Assembly: GCA_964505215.1 (NCBI GenBank)
Contig: CAZDGU010000013.1
Location: 1 to 64,000, forward strand
Source: Gracilimonas sp964505215
Lineage (GTDB): Bacteria > Bacteroidota > Rhodothermia > Balneolales > Balneolaceae
DNA: 64,000 nucleotides
Direction: 5' to 3'
Position 1 is the stretch's first letter. Every line of letters starts with the position of its first letter. Made by a program: the position numbers and the translations under genes. A model generated the notes under the pieces. It was not told the DNA's origin. It worked only from the letters and a program-made list of their open reading frames with translations, and made no database searches. Below, piece after piece: positions 9,422 to 18,676 of the stretch.

Positions 9422-10351
9422 TTACGAAAGCAACTTTAAAGCAAGCTCTTTATCACGAACCAGCTGTTCTTTTAACTGCTGAGTTCCACTAAACTTTTTC
9501 TCATCCCGAATTCGGTCTATAAAACGAACCTGAATGGTTTGGCCATAAATTTCTCGGGAAAAGTCGAAGATATGCACCTCTAATGTGTGTTCATTATTTT
9601 CGAAAGTGGGTCGCACTCCAATATTCATCATTCCGCCGTACCATTCCTCATCAACCCGAACATTTACGGCATATACCCCATTTTTCGGAATTACTTTATT
9701 TTTGTGTTCCGGTTTTAAATTGGCCGTTGGAAATCCGATAGGCTTGCCTCGTTTATCACCATGAGCTACCATTCCATTTAACAAATAGCTTCTGTTCAGA
9801 TATTCTGCCGCTTTTTTAACGTCTCCCTGTTCAGCCAAAGTTCTTCTAATTAAGGTACTGCTAATGGTTACATCTCCCATTTCTTGCTTGGAGACTACAC
9901 GAGAATCAAAGTTTAGTTCTTTACCCAGCTTTTTAATAGTATCTATTGTTCCTTCCCGGTCTTTCCCAAAATGATGATCGTACCCAATCACAAACTCAGA
10001 AACTCCGATTTTGTTATAGATTACATCTCGCACAAACTCTTCTGAACTGAGCAGCGAAAAATCCCGATCAAACGGAATAACAAGCAGAATATCCACGCCC
10101 ATATCCTCCAGGAGCTCACAACGTTCTTCTAAGCTCGTGAGCATGTGAATGCCGCTTTTTCCGGGATTTATAATTTCTCTGGGATGAGGATCAAAAGTTA
10201 CCACTACGCTACGTGCGTTGCGCTCTTTGGCTGCTTCTACAACGGTATTTATGAGTGCGCGATGACCTTTGTGAACGCCATCAAAAGTGCCTACCGTTAA
10301 AACCGTATTGGCAGCGTGTTCAATATTTTTGAGTTCTATCAGCTTTGCCAT
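9422..10351 (-). CDS. ribF: Bifunctional riboflavin kinase / FAD synthetase
   Basis: Converts riboflavin to FMN and FMN to FAD. The N-terminal nucleotidyltransferase domain (about 15-185) has GTFDGVHKGHRALI near residues 17-30 and FVIGYDHHFGKDR near 117-129. The C-terminal kinase domain (about 185-305) has GKPIGFPTANL and the Asn-Gly-Val-Tyr (KNGVYAV) region. The length of 309 is typical. The start overlaps the end of truB by 13 bp, so the two are translationally linked. Confidence 0.97.
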   Translation of the reverse strand: MAKLIELKNIEHAANTVLTVGTFDGVHKGHRALINTVVEAAKERNARSVVVTFDPHPREIINPGKSGIHMLTSLEERCELLEDMGVDILLVIPFDRDFSLLSSEEFVRDVIYNKIGVSEFVIGYDHHFGKDREGTIDTIKKLGKELNFDSRVVSKQEMGDVTISSTLIRRTLAEQGDVKKAAEYLNRSYLLNGMVAHGDKRGKPIGFPTANLKPEHKNKVIPKNGVYAVNVRVDEEWYGGMMNIGVRPTFENNEHTLEVHIFDFSREIYGQTIQVRFIDRIRDEKKFSGTQQLKEQLVRDKELALKLLS

Positions 10352-11082
10352 ATTTCCTTCAGCCTGTCTCCCATTTCATGTGGAGTTAATGCATCATCAA
10401 TCTTATAATGTCCGATTGCAGTGCGCTCTAATTTGCTTAAATATGCTTTACTTGCCAAAGCTTCTCCCAAATCTCTTGCTAAAGAACGGATGTAGGTTCC
10501 CTTACTGCACTTCACTTTCAGGGTAACAGTGGGCAGCTCCTCACTCAATATTTCAAATTCATGAAAAGTAACCTGCCTTGGCGGGCGCTCAATACTTTTA
10601 CCTTCCCGGGCCAGTTCATACAGCTTCTTTCCACCATATCTGAGTGCTGAATACATGGGTGGAATTTGATCTACCGTACCGGAAAACTCTTTCTCCAGCA
10701 CGTCCTTTATTTTTTGCGGGGTGATGTGATTCCACTCGGCTTCTTCATCCGTCTCACCTTCAGCATCGTAGGTAGTGGTTGATTTGCCAAAAGTAATTTC
10801 AGCTATATATGTTTTTGGGAGATCCTGAATCATGGAAATAGATTTTGTAGCCTTTCCACAACAAAGAATGAGCATTCCTGTAGCCAGTGGATCTAAGGTG
10901 CCGGCATGTCCGGTTTTTTTAACCCGAATGCGTTTGCGAAGAAACTTTACCACATCAAAACTCGACCACTCCAATGGCTTATTTATAAGAAAAATAGCAC
11001 CGGCTTTAAGATCCGTTTCCTGAGTTGGTAAGTTATTTTTACCGAATACCGGAATATCTTTTAAAGGGAGTGCTTTCGCCAT
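10339..11082 (-). CDS. truB: tRNA pseudouridine(55) synthase
   Basis: Makes pseudouridine at position 55 in the T-loop of tRNAs. The 247-residue protein has the catalytic GHAGTLDPLATGMLI motif (catalytic Asp near residue 62) and KGTYIRSLARDLGE near 190. It lacks the C-terminal PUA extension of the E. coli enzyme. It directly abuts rbfA, with the stop codon of rbfA next to this ATG, and overlaps ribF. Confidence 0.97.
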   Translation of the reverse strand: MAKALPLKDIPVFGKNNLPTQETDLKAGAIFLINKPLEWSSFDVVKFLRKRIRVKKTGHAGTLDPLATGMLILCCGKATKSISMIQDLPKTYIAEITFGKSTTTYDAEGETDEEAEWNHITPQKIKDVLEKEFSGTVDQIPPMYSALRYGGKKLYELAREGKSIERPPRQVTFHEFEILSEELPTVTLKVKCSKGTYIRSLARDLGEALASKAYLSKLERTAIGHYKIDDALTPHEMGDRLKEIWQS

Positions 11083-11457
11083 TTATTCAGAATCAGAGGT
11101 GTCCGAATCATCCTCCGGAAGATCTACTTTTTTAAAAAGCTGTTCCATCTTATTTACATACTCAGCCGTATCATCCTGATAGAAATGCAGTTCAGGAATT
11201 TTTCGGACTTGATTTTTAATTTTGGCAGCAAGCTCATATCTGATTTCATCAATTCGTTCATTAATGAATTCGTACACGGGTTTATCGTCTCTGCCGGGAG
11301 AAAATACACTTAAATACACTTTAGCTATAGACAGATCGTCTGTCATAATTACGTGTGTAACCGTTACAAATGTACCACTTGGCTGGTAAGATTTTTGGAT
11401 AATGTTGCCAAGATCTCTTTTTATAACTTCTGCTAATCGCTTTGGTCTGAAACCCAT
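11083..11457 (-). CDS. rbfA: 30S ribosome-binding factor A
   Basis: A 124-residue ribosome maturation factor acting on the 16S rRNA 5' helix, important in cold growth. The N terminus GFRPKRLAEVIKRDLGNII and the KIRKIPELHFYQD-like stretch (VRKIPELHFYQDDTAEY, about 87-103) are diagnostic of the KH-like fold. The acidic tail DLPEDDSDTSDSE is non-conserved. It sits between infB and truB, the common bacterial order. Confidence 0.96.
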   Translation of the reverse strand: MGFRPKRLAEVIKRDLGNIIQKSYQPSGTFVTVTHVIMTDDLSIAKVYLSVFSPGRDDKPVYEFINERIDEIRYELAAKIKNQVRKIPELHFYQDDTAEYVNKMEQLFKKVDLPEDDSDTSDSE

Positions 11458-11508
11458 AATCAGGTACCTCTTAAGTTAGCTTATGCGGTTTGGCTAAACT
11501 TATAAAGT

Positions 11509-14322
11509 TTAGCCGTTTGAATCTTCAAGCGTACGTTTTTCTTCAGTAATCCTGTAGCTTTCAATCTGATCGCCCACTTTAATATCGTTATATCCTTGAA
11601 TGCTTATTCCGCACTCATAACCGGATGTAACTTCTTTAACATCATCCTTAAAGCGTTTTAGGGCGTCAATTTCGCCATCATAAATGACTACTCCATCTCG
11701 TACCAAACGAATTGGATCGTTCCGAACTACTTTTCCTTCAGTTACATAGCATCCGGCAATGGTACCTACTTTAGATACTTTAAAGATTTCCCGAACATCC
11801 ACAACTCCCATAAGCTGTTCTTTAAGTTCAGGTGACAGCAGACCTTCCAAAGCATCTCGTACCTCATCAACAGCGTCATAAATAACGCTGAACAGTCGAA
11901 TATCAATTTCCTCTTCTTCAGCTACTGCCCGTGCTTGTGCGGTTGGGCGCACCTGGAAGCCGATAATAATGGCATCAGAAGCAGAAGCTAACAACACGTC
12001 AGATTCTGAAATAGCTCCGGCTCCGGTATGAATCACGTTAACCGTAACTTCATCGGTGCCCAGTTTTTGGAGTGAACCGGATAAAGCTTCAATAGAACCA
12101 TCCACATCTGCTTTAATAATAACATTAAGCTCCGATACCTCACCGAGTGCCAATCTTCTGGAAATGTCATCCAGTGTCATGTGCTTGGTAGAACGCATAG
12201 CCTGTTCTCGACGAATTTGCATTCTTTCGCTGGCCACTTCCTTAGCTGTTTTTTCATCCTCAGCTACAATTAATTTATCACCCGCTTGAGGCATATCATC
12301 AAAGCCCATAAGCTGTACAGGCGTTGAAGGTCCGGCCTCTTCTACACGTTGGCCACGGTCATTTTCCATAGCCCGAACGCGACCATAACAAGGTCCGGCT
12401 ACAAATGGGTCGCCAACTTTCAAGGTTCCGCCCTGTACTAAGATGTTAGAAACAATACCTTTACCTTTATCAAGGCGAGCTTCCAGCACCACTCCGTCAG
12501 CACGGCGATCGGGATTTGCTTTCAGTTCTAATAATTCAGCTTCAATCAGTACTTTCTCAAGTAAATCTTCTATACCCAATCCGGTATGAGCTGAAACTTC
12601 AGCATACTGAACATTACCGCCATACTCTTCCACAATTACATCATGTTCTGATAATTGTGTCTTAATTTTATCAGGATTCACCCCTTGTTTATCCATTTTG
12701 TTAATGGCTACAACAATAGGCACACCGGCTGCTTTGGCGTGATTTATAGCCTCAATGGTTTGGGGCATCACAGCGTCATCGGCGGCAACTACAAGAATTA
12801 CAATATCTGTTGCCTGTGCTCCACGCGAACGCATGGCGGTAAACGCCTCGTGACCGGGAGTATCTAAAAAGGTAATTTCTTTATTGTTATGTAATACTTC
12901 ATAAGCACCTACGTGCTGGGTAATACCACCGGCTTCGCCTGCAGCTACTTTTTCTTCACGAATGTAATCAAGTAAAGAAGTTTTACCGTGGTCAACATGA
13001 CCCATTACTGTAATAATAGGAGCGCGCGGCTGTAAATCTTCTTCATCATCTTCGGGAATGGTGAGTTCCTCGTCCATTTCTTCGGCATCAATAAACTTCA
13101 CTTCCTTACCATACTCCTCAGCCACCAGCTCAATAGTTCCGGCATCCAGGCGCTGATTAATGGTAATCATCAGTCCAATTGACATACAAACAGAGATAAT
13201 ATCATTTACCCCAATACCTAAAAGGTCGGCAAGTTCATTTGCAGTAATGAATTCGGTAGTTTCAATAATACCGGATTCGAGCTCCTGCAGTTCTGCCTGC
13301 TTTTGCAGTTCCTCCTCGCGCTCCTCCTTACGTTCCCGACGGCGTTTCTGGCGCTTACTTCCCACGGTTTTAGAAGACTGCATCTTCTTCATGGTTTCGC
13401 GCATCATTTTATCTACATCCGTCTCATCAATCTCTGTTTTCTTCTTTTTAGCCTTGCGCGTTTTCTTTTTCTTTTTACTTGCTTCTGTCTTAGAGGCTTT
13501 GTCATCCTCAGTTTTACGATCTTTACGACGCTTCCGTTTTTTGCGAGGCTTGCGTTCGGTAGTAAAAGATGCCTTACCTAAAACTTTAGTTCCTTTCAGC
13601 TTACCTGCCGAACCGCGAATAACTTCTTCTTCCTCCTCTTCTTCCTCTTTCTTGGCTTTTTCCTTTACAGCCTTTTCCTCAGCTTCTTTTTTCTTTTCCT
13701 TCTCTTTGGCTTCTTCCTTTTCTTCTTTGTCTTCTTTGTCTTTCTTTTTCTTAGCCTCTTCTTCTGCTACTTTCTTTTCTTCGGCCGCTTTTTTCTCAGC
13801 CGCTTCTTTTTCTTTCTTAGCTTTTTCTTCAGCCTCTTTCTTTAGCTTAGCTTCGGCTGCTTCTTTTTCTTTCTTAGCTTTTTCCTCAGCCTCTTTCTTT
13901 TCCTTCTCTTCGGCTGCTTTCTTGGCTTTTTCTTCTTCAGCCTCTTGTTCTTCAGTATCCTGAGGCTCTAAATCCGGCTCATCCACAGGTTCTAAGTCCG
14001 GCATGTCATCTTCGGGCTCTAAACCAATTTCATCTTCCAGCGGCTCCAACATATTATCTAAGGTAACGCTCTCGTTGCGCTGGTTCATCATATGGCTGCG
14101 ACGGCTTTCATACTCTTCGCGCGCTTTTTCATGATCAGCGCTTTTTGCTTTGTCTTCGCCGTACACTCCATCCAGCACCTGATACATCTCAGGTGTAATT
14201 TTGAAATTCGGGCGGTTAGCTACGTCAAAGCCATCTTCGGCCAATGTATCTACAATGGTTTGTGTAGATACATTAAATTCTGATGCAACTTTAAATAATG
14301 GTTTGGGTCTTTTAGACGACAT
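11509..14322 (-). CDS. infB: Translation initiation factor IF-2
   Basis: A GTPase that places initiator tRNA on the ribosome. The 937-residue protein starts with an IF2-N helical domain (about 1-55), then a very long Lys/Glu/Ala-rich segment (about 85-345) built of EKAKKE-type repeats. A second IF2-N-like domain follows (about 350-425), then the G domain with GHVDHGKTS (G1, near 440), DTPGHEAF (G3) and NKMD (G4), and the C-terminal domains II-IV. The charged linker is longer and more repetitive than in E. coli but shows no break in the conserved parts. It follows nusA. Confidence 0.98.
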   Translation of the reverse strand: MSSKRPKPLFKVASEFNVSTQTIVDTLAEDGFDVANRPNFKITPEMYQVLDGVYGEDKAKSADHEKAREEYESRRSHMMNQRNESVTLDNMLEPLEDEIGLEPEDDMPDLEPVDEPDLEPQDTEEQEAEEEKAKKAAEEKEKKEAEEKAKKEKEAAEAKLKKEAEEKAKKEKEAAEKKAAEEKKVAEEEAKKKKDKEDKEEKEEAKEKEKKKEAEEKAVKEKAKKEEEEEEEEVIRGSAGKLKGTKVLGKASFTTERKPRKKRKRRKDRKTEDDKASKTEASKKKKKTRKAKKKKTEIDETDVDKMMRETMKKMQSSKTVGSKRQKRRRERKEEREEELQKQAELQELESGIIETTEFITANELADLLGIGVNDIISVCMSIGLMITINQRLDAGTIELVAEEYGKEVKFIDAEEMDEELTIPEDDEEDLQPRAPIITVMGHVDHGKTSLLDYIREEKVAAGEAGGITQHVGAYEVLHNNKEITFLDTPGHEAFTAMRSRGAQATDIVILVVAADDAVMPQTIEAINHAKAAGVPIVVAINKMDKQGVNPDKIKTQLSEHDVIVEEYGGNVQYAEVSAHTGLGIEDLLEKVLIEAELLELKANPDRRADGVVLEARLDKGKGIVSNILVQGGTLKVGDPFVAGPCYGRVRAMENDRGQRVEEAGPSTPVQLMGFDDMPQAGDKLIVAEDEKTAKEVASERMQIRREQAMRSTKHMTLDDISRRLALGEVSELNVIIKADVDGSIEALSGSLQKLGTDEVTVNVIHTGAGAISESDVLLASASDAIIIGFQVRPTAQARAVAEEEEIDIRLFSVIYDAVDEVRDALEGLLSPELKEQLMGVVDVREIFKVSKVGTIAGCYVTEGKVVRNDPIRLVRDGVVIYDGEIDALKRFKDDVKEVTSGYECGISIQGYNDIKVGDQIESYRITEEKRTLEDSNG

Positions 14323-14377
14323 ATATGTTGTTTAAATGTGAGCTTGTTAAACTAAGAATTTTATTATGGAATTGCTC

Positions 14378-15634
14378 TTATGCCTCGTCTTCAAATTCGT
14401 AGGCAATAACACTCATAATTTTCTCAGCAAGCTCGGGATCTATTTCTTCGTTCGTTCTGCTTACTAATTCGTTCGCATCTAATTCTAATACTGCGCGTGC
14501 GGTGTCGCAGCCAATATCATGAAGCATTTGAATGACTTCTTCACCGAAATCGACCGTAAATTCATCTATGTCGATATCATCTTCGGCTTCTACTTCACGA
14601 TATACATCAATTTCTACCTCTGCAAGTTTGGAAGCTAAACGTATGTTAACTCCTCCTTTACCAATAGCTTTTGAAACCTCATCGGCCGGAACTAATACAT
14701 TGGCCTGTTTCGCTTCTTCATTCAGCTCTACCTTCAATACTTCAGCAGGCTGCAAGGCGCGCTTGATAAATTCAATTTTATCGGGGGTGAAATTAATCAC
14801 ATCAATATTCTCATTCTGCAACTCCCGAACAATGGCGTGAATTCTTATTCCCTTCATTCCCACGCAGGCTCCAACCGGATCTACCCGCTCATCGTGAGAA
14901 AGAACGGCCACTTTTGAGCGATCGCCAGGAGCACGTGCAATACGTACCAATTCAATAATTCCGTCAAATACTTCCGGAATTTCATTTTCAAAAAGTCGTT
15001 CCAAAAACAGTTCTGAGGTTCTTGAAATAATTACTGTTGGGTTTCCATTGCGCATATGCACACCGGTAACTACCGCCCTGATGGTATCACCCTTGCGGTA
15101 ACGGTCTTTGTAAATCTGTTCACTTTTAGGCAGTAACAGCTCAACCCCGTTATGGTTTACTAAAATATCTTTGTTGTGGCGCACCTGATATACATCACCC
15201 AGAATTATTTCCCCAACACGGTCTGAGTAATCTTCATAGATATTATCTTTTTCAATTTCACGAATGCGCTGCGCCAGCTGTTGCCCGGCCATTGTTACAG
15301 CACGGCGGCCAAAGTCAGCAATCTGTATCTCCTGAGCCAGCTCATCATACAGCTCGGCATCCGGATCTATTTTCAGAGCTTCTTCCAATGCAATTTCTGC
15401 AACAGGGTCTGTTAGTTCATCAGCAGGAACCACTTCCTGCACATGCAAAATTTGAATTTCCCCACGATCAGCGTTTAGGATTACCTGAAACGACTCATCC
15501 GACTCATATTTTTTACGAATCATAGTACGAAATACATCTTCCAAAATAGAAAGAAGCATATCTCGATCTATGTTTTTCTCGCGAGCAATTTCTGCAAACG
15601 AGGAGATAATTTGTTTTGATAAATCGTTTTGCAT
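14378..15634 (-). CDS. nusA: Transcription termination/antitermination factor NusA
   Basis: Binds RNA polymerase and affects pausing, termination and antitermination. The 418-residue protein has an N-terminal polymerase-binding domain (about 1-130), an S1 domain (about 135-205) and two KH domains (about 230-350) with GACVGMKGIRIHAIVREL and AIGKGGVNIRLASKL. A short acidic C-terminal part remains, without the two acidic repeats of E. coli NusA. It lies between rimP and infB, the conserved order. Confidence 0.97.
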   Translation of the reverse strand: MQNDLSKQIISSFAEIAREKNIDRDMLLSILEDVFRTMIRKKYESDESFQVILNADRGEIQILHVQEVVPADELTDPVAEIALEEALKIDPDAELYDELAQEIQIADFGRRAVTMAGQQLAQRIREIEKDNIYEDYSDRVGEIILGDVYQVRHNKDILVNHNGVELLLPKSEQIYKDRYRKGDTIRAVVTGVHMRNGNPTVIISRTSELFLERLFENEIPEVFDGIIELVRIARAPGDRSKVAVLSHDERVDPVGACVGMKGIRIHAIVRELQNENIDVINFTPDKIEFIKRALQPAEVLKVELNEEAKQANVLVPADEVSKAIGKGGVNIRLASKLAEVEIDVYREVEAEDDIDIDEFTVDFGEEVIQMLHDIGCDTARAVLELDANELVSRTNEEIDPELAEKIMSVIAYEFEDEA

Positions 15635-15646
15635 CGGTTTGGCTTG

Positions 15647-16111
15647 TTAAATTACGGGGATTATTTTGGTTTCTACAATAGCTTTAAACGGAATGGCTGT
15701 TTCTACTTCCTCTTCATCCGTTATTTCAACAATATTATCATTGAAATCAGTAATTACGCCTTCAATTTTCTTGTACTGGCCTTCTTCATTTTTAAATTTG
15801 ACAGTGGCTACACGCCCTACATTTTTTTTGTATTGCCTTTTATCGCTCAACGGACGGCTAAGCCCCGGTGACGATACATTTAGCCGATATTTGTCATCAA
15901 AAAGCTCATGTGCTTCCATTAAAAAGCCAAGTTCTTTGCTAATTTCTGCGCAGGCATCAAGGGCTACACTTCCTTCCTCACTGTCTAACAAAAGCCAAAC
16001 TTCGGGTTGCCCACTGTGTGTTTTCAGCTCAATATCTACTAAAAACAGGCCGTATTCTTCAGCTAACGGCTCTGCTAAATCACTAATATTTTTGATGATA
16101 TCTACGTGCAT
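15647..16111 (-). CDS. rimP: Ribosome maturation factor RimP
   Basis: A 154-residue factor for 30S subunit assembly. The N-terminal domain has GLFLVDIELK and the CAEISKELG stretch; the C-terminal SH3-like domain begins after LNVSSPGLSRPLSDKRQY (about 77-94), a strong family motif. It is first in the rimP-nusA-infB unit, 12 bp before nusA. Confidence 0.95.
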   Translation of the reverse strand: MHVDIIKNISDLAEPLAEEYGLFLVDIELKTHSGQPEVWLLLDSEEGSVALDACAEISKELGFLMEAHELFDDKYRLNVSSPGLSRPLSDKRQYKKNVGRVATVKFKNEEGQYKKIEGVITDFNDNIVEITDEEEVETAIPFKAIVETKIIPVI

Positions 16112-16130
16112 TACTGTCTAATTCTTAAAC

Positions 16131-16160
16131 AAAAAAAAGCGAGTGCCTTCCGACGCTCAC
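16131..16160 (-). promoter_or_regulatory. Hairpin with T-run in the rimP leader (possible attenuator)
   Basis: On the minus strand GTGAGCG and CACTCGC can pair over seven positions (one mismatch, one wobble) and are followed by eight Ts, ending 19 bp before the rimP start. No minus-strand gene ends just upstream (the neighbour DUF192 gene is on the plus strand), so a leader attenuator for the nusA unit is more likely than a gene-end terminator. The stem is imperfect. Confidence 0.4.
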
Positions 16161-16328
16161 TGATTCCTAAAGGTAGTTTAATTTCGGCTAAAATTCAATG
16201 AATCTAACAGATTGGCAATAGATTCATTTTGCAATCGCGGTACTTGGTTTTTATTCGTGTTCCATTAAAACTTTATATGTAATTTCAAGCCTGCAAATAT
16301 CTCTGTTTTCAGTAAAGTTAAAAAATTT

Positions 16329-16817
16329 ATGAAACTCTATTTTTATTCTATTTCTGCTATTGTCATCACCTTTTCCTTACTGTTTTCAGCCTGTGGAAAG
16401 GAAAAAGAAGATTCAAAAAAAACCGTTGCCCCCGGTCGGCAGCTTGAGTTTGTAAAAGACGTAACCTTTTTGAACACGGCAGGTATAGAAATTGCAACCA
16501 TAGATGCAGCTTTGGCTGATGATGACAATGCTCGAAATCAGGGACTTATGGATGTTAAAAGTTTACCCGAAAATGCCGGCATGTTGTTTGTTTTTCCGGA
16601 TGAAGCCCCCCGAAGCTTTTACATGGCAAACACACCCCTTCCTCTTGATATCATTTTTGTGAATGCCGATAGCAGTATTGTGAGAATTCACCACAGCACA
16701 ACGCCATTCAGCTCTCAATCACTCCCTTCAGAAAAACCTGCAAAATATGTAGTAGAAACCAATGCAGGGTTTTGCGTTTCGCATGACATTCAGGAAGGCA
16801 TGCGTGTTCGTTTTTAA
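16329..16817 (+). CDS. DUF192 family lipoprotein
   Basis: A 162-residue exported protein. The N terminus is a lipoprotein signal with the lipobox LFSAC (Cys near residue 21). The rest is a DUF192 domain: ARNQGLMDVKSLPENAGMLFVFPDE near residues 67-91 with the typical NQGLM and GMLFVF pieces, then SFYMANTPLPLDIIFV. The biochemical role of the family is not established. It is divergent from rimP and convergent with fbp, so it is probably transcribed alone. Confidence 0.9.
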   Translation: MKLYFYSISAIVITFSLLFSACGKEKEDSKKTVAPGRQLEFVKDVTFLNTAGIEIATIDAALADDDNARNQGLMDVKSLPENAGMLFVFPDEAPRSFYMANTPLPLDIIFVNADSSIVRIHHSTTPFSSQSLPSEKPAKYVVETNAGFCVSHDIQEGMRVRF

Positions 16818-16847
16818 CAGCTTAGTACAGCGGATTCAGGTATTTTA

Positions 16848-17873
16848 CTACTGTGGTACTGTTTCGTACTTGCGGATAAACTCCATCACCTTTTCTACAT
16901 TTTCAGGTGAACCTATATAGATGGGTGTTTGCTGATGAATGGTTTTTGGCTGCAACTCCATAATGCGCTCATATCCGTTCGTGGACTTCCCGCCGGCCTG
17001 TTCTATTATAAAGCTGAGCGGGTTGCATTCGTACATCAGCCGCAACTTTCCGTTGGGATATCTTTTGCTGTCCGGATAAATGAAAATTCCGCCTTTCACT
17101 AATGTTCGATGAATATCGGCCACCATTGAGCCAATATAGCGGGCTGAATATGGGCGCTGAGTATCTTTATCTTCTTCCTGGCAGTATTTTATATATTTCT
17201 TCAGCCCTTCACCCCAAGAATTGTAGCTTCCTTCATTTATACTGTAAATACCTCCGTGCTCCGGAATTTTCAGCTTCCGATCACTTAAAATAAACTCTCC
17301 AATACTCGGATCTAAGGTAAAAATGGAAACACCTAAACCGGTGGTATAAGCTAAAATTGTGCTCGACCCATAAAGCACATATCCCGCTGCTACCTGACGC
17401 ACTCCGGGCTGCAGCGCGTCCTCTTCCCTAACTTCGGGATCAAAGCGGGATTCCCGCATGTAAACAGAGAAAATACTTCCTATCGAAACGTTTACGTCTA
17501 TATTAGAGGAGCCATCCAGAGGATCTAAATACACAATATATTTTCCGCCTTTGCTGCTTAATTTTACCACTCCGTCATTTTCTTCAGAGATCACCATGCA
17601 GGTAATCATAGAACGATCGAGTGCTGAAATGAGCTGTTGATCGGCGAAAAGATCTAACTTTTTTACAGCCTCACCATGCACATTAGTAGAACCATCAAAT
17701 CCTAAAATATTAGTTATTCCGGCTTTATTTACCTCGCGGGAAATGATTTTTGCGGCCAGCCCTATATCTCTAAGCAATTGAGAAAGCTCACCAGTGGCCC
17801 CCGGAAACCTGTTTTGAGATTGAATAATATATTCTTCTAAGGTAACCAGTCTTGAATCTTTTGTACTCGACAT
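16848..17873 (-). CDS. fbp: Class I fructose-1,6-bisphosphatase
   Basis: Hydrolyses fructose 1,6-bisphosphate to fructose 6-phosphate in gluconeogenesis. From ATG 17873 the protein has 341 residues, the usual length; a longer frame from ATG 17921 adds 16 unconserved residues. Diagnostic parts are ITCMVISEENDG, the metal-binding YLDPLDGSSNIDVNVSIGSIF (split as LDPLDGSSN, about 120) and the substrate-binding YIGSMVADIHRTL and KLRLMYECNPLSF regions. It follows coaE after 126 bp. Confidence 0.97.
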   Translation of the reverse strand: MSSTKDSRLVTLEEYIIQSQNRFPGATGELSQLLRDIGLAAKIISREVNKAGITNILGFDGSTNVHGEAVKKLDLFADQQLISALDRSMITCMVISEENDGVVKLSSKGGKYIVYLDPLDGSSNIDVNVSIGSIFSVYMRESRFDPEVREEDALQPGVRQVAAGYVLYGSSTILAYTTGLGVSIFTLDPSIGEFILSDRKLKIPEHGGIYSINEGSYNSWGEGLKKYIKYCQEEDKDTQRPYSARYIGSMVADIHRTLVKGGIFIYPDSKRYPNGKLRLMYECNPLSFIIEQAGGKSTNGYERIMELQPKTIHQQTPIYIGSPENVEKVMEFIRKYETVPQ

Positions 17874-17999
17874 ATATATTTTTTTTACGGTTTGGAAGCG
17901 CTTTTCCGAGAAGATAAACATGTTTTTGAGAAAAAAGAATAATCCTTTCTGAAATCTATATTCATCGCATGAAATCTTACTATTAAGCTGAAAAAAGCT

Positions 18000-18587
18000 T
18001 CAAACTAATTGATTGTATATCTTTTCGGCTTTCTGTTTCAACTCATCGGGGGTACTGTTGTTTAAAACCACATAATCTGCAAGGTGTAACAGCGACTCAA
18101 AGTCAGGCTGTTTATCTACACGATCTTTCACTTGCTGCCTGGTAGCTTCATCTCGGTCAGCTGTACGTTTAATACGTTTTTCCTCATCAGCCATCACAAT
18201 AATTACATAATCTAAATCATTTGGCCGACCGTGGTTTAATAAAATGGCGGCTTCTTTGGCAAAAACTTTTACGCCTTCTTGTTCTTTTTGCTCAGCTAAG
18301 TCATCGGTTCTGTCCCATAACACAGGGTGTACCAATTTGTTCAGCTCCTCTACTCGTCCTTTCTGAAAAGCTTCTTTGGCTAAAAAGGCACGGTTAAGCT
18401 GTCCGTCTGCATCGTATGCTTTATCCCCAAAAGTGTTCTTTATTTTCTCTTTTAGCCCGGCGTCTTCCTGCATTAGTTGTTTAGCAAAATCATCGGCATA
18501 AAGTACAAATGCACCCAGCTTTTCCCATTCCTTGCAGAACGTGGTTTTACCGGAACCGATGCCGCCCGTTATCCCAACTTTAATCAT
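18000..18587 (-). CDS. coaE: Dephospho-CoA kinase
   Basis: Phosphorylates dephospho-CoA in the last step of coenzyme A synthesis. The 195-residue P-loop kinase has GITGGIGSGKTTFCKEW at residues about 5-21, the DDFAKQLM region near 31 and the lid residues around RTADRDEATRQQVKDR. Length and motifs are standard. The gene lies downstream of prfB with a gap of about 90 bp. Confidence 0.96.
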   Translation of the reverse strand: MIKVGITGGIGSGKTTFCKEWEKLGAFVLYADDFAKQLMQEDAGLKEKIKNTFGDKAYDADGQLNRAFLAKEAFQKGRVEELNKLVHPVLWDRTDDLAEQKEQEGVKVFAKEAAILLNHGRPNDLDYVIIVMADEEKRIKRTADRDEATRQQVKDRVDKQPDFESLLHLADYVVLNNSTPDELKQKAEKIYNQLV

Positions 18588-18676
18588 TGATTTTTCTTTT
18601 CTGAGAATAACTTCACAATCAGTTTTCTATTCTTATGAGCTAAGTTAATTTTGTGATTACACCATCTAAAAAAAAA

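Noticed and set aside
13160..13963. A 267-codon plus-strand frame rich in Ser and Phe
   Set aside because: It is the antisense of the repetitive Lys/Glu-rich part of infB; the composition follows from that and no family is visible.
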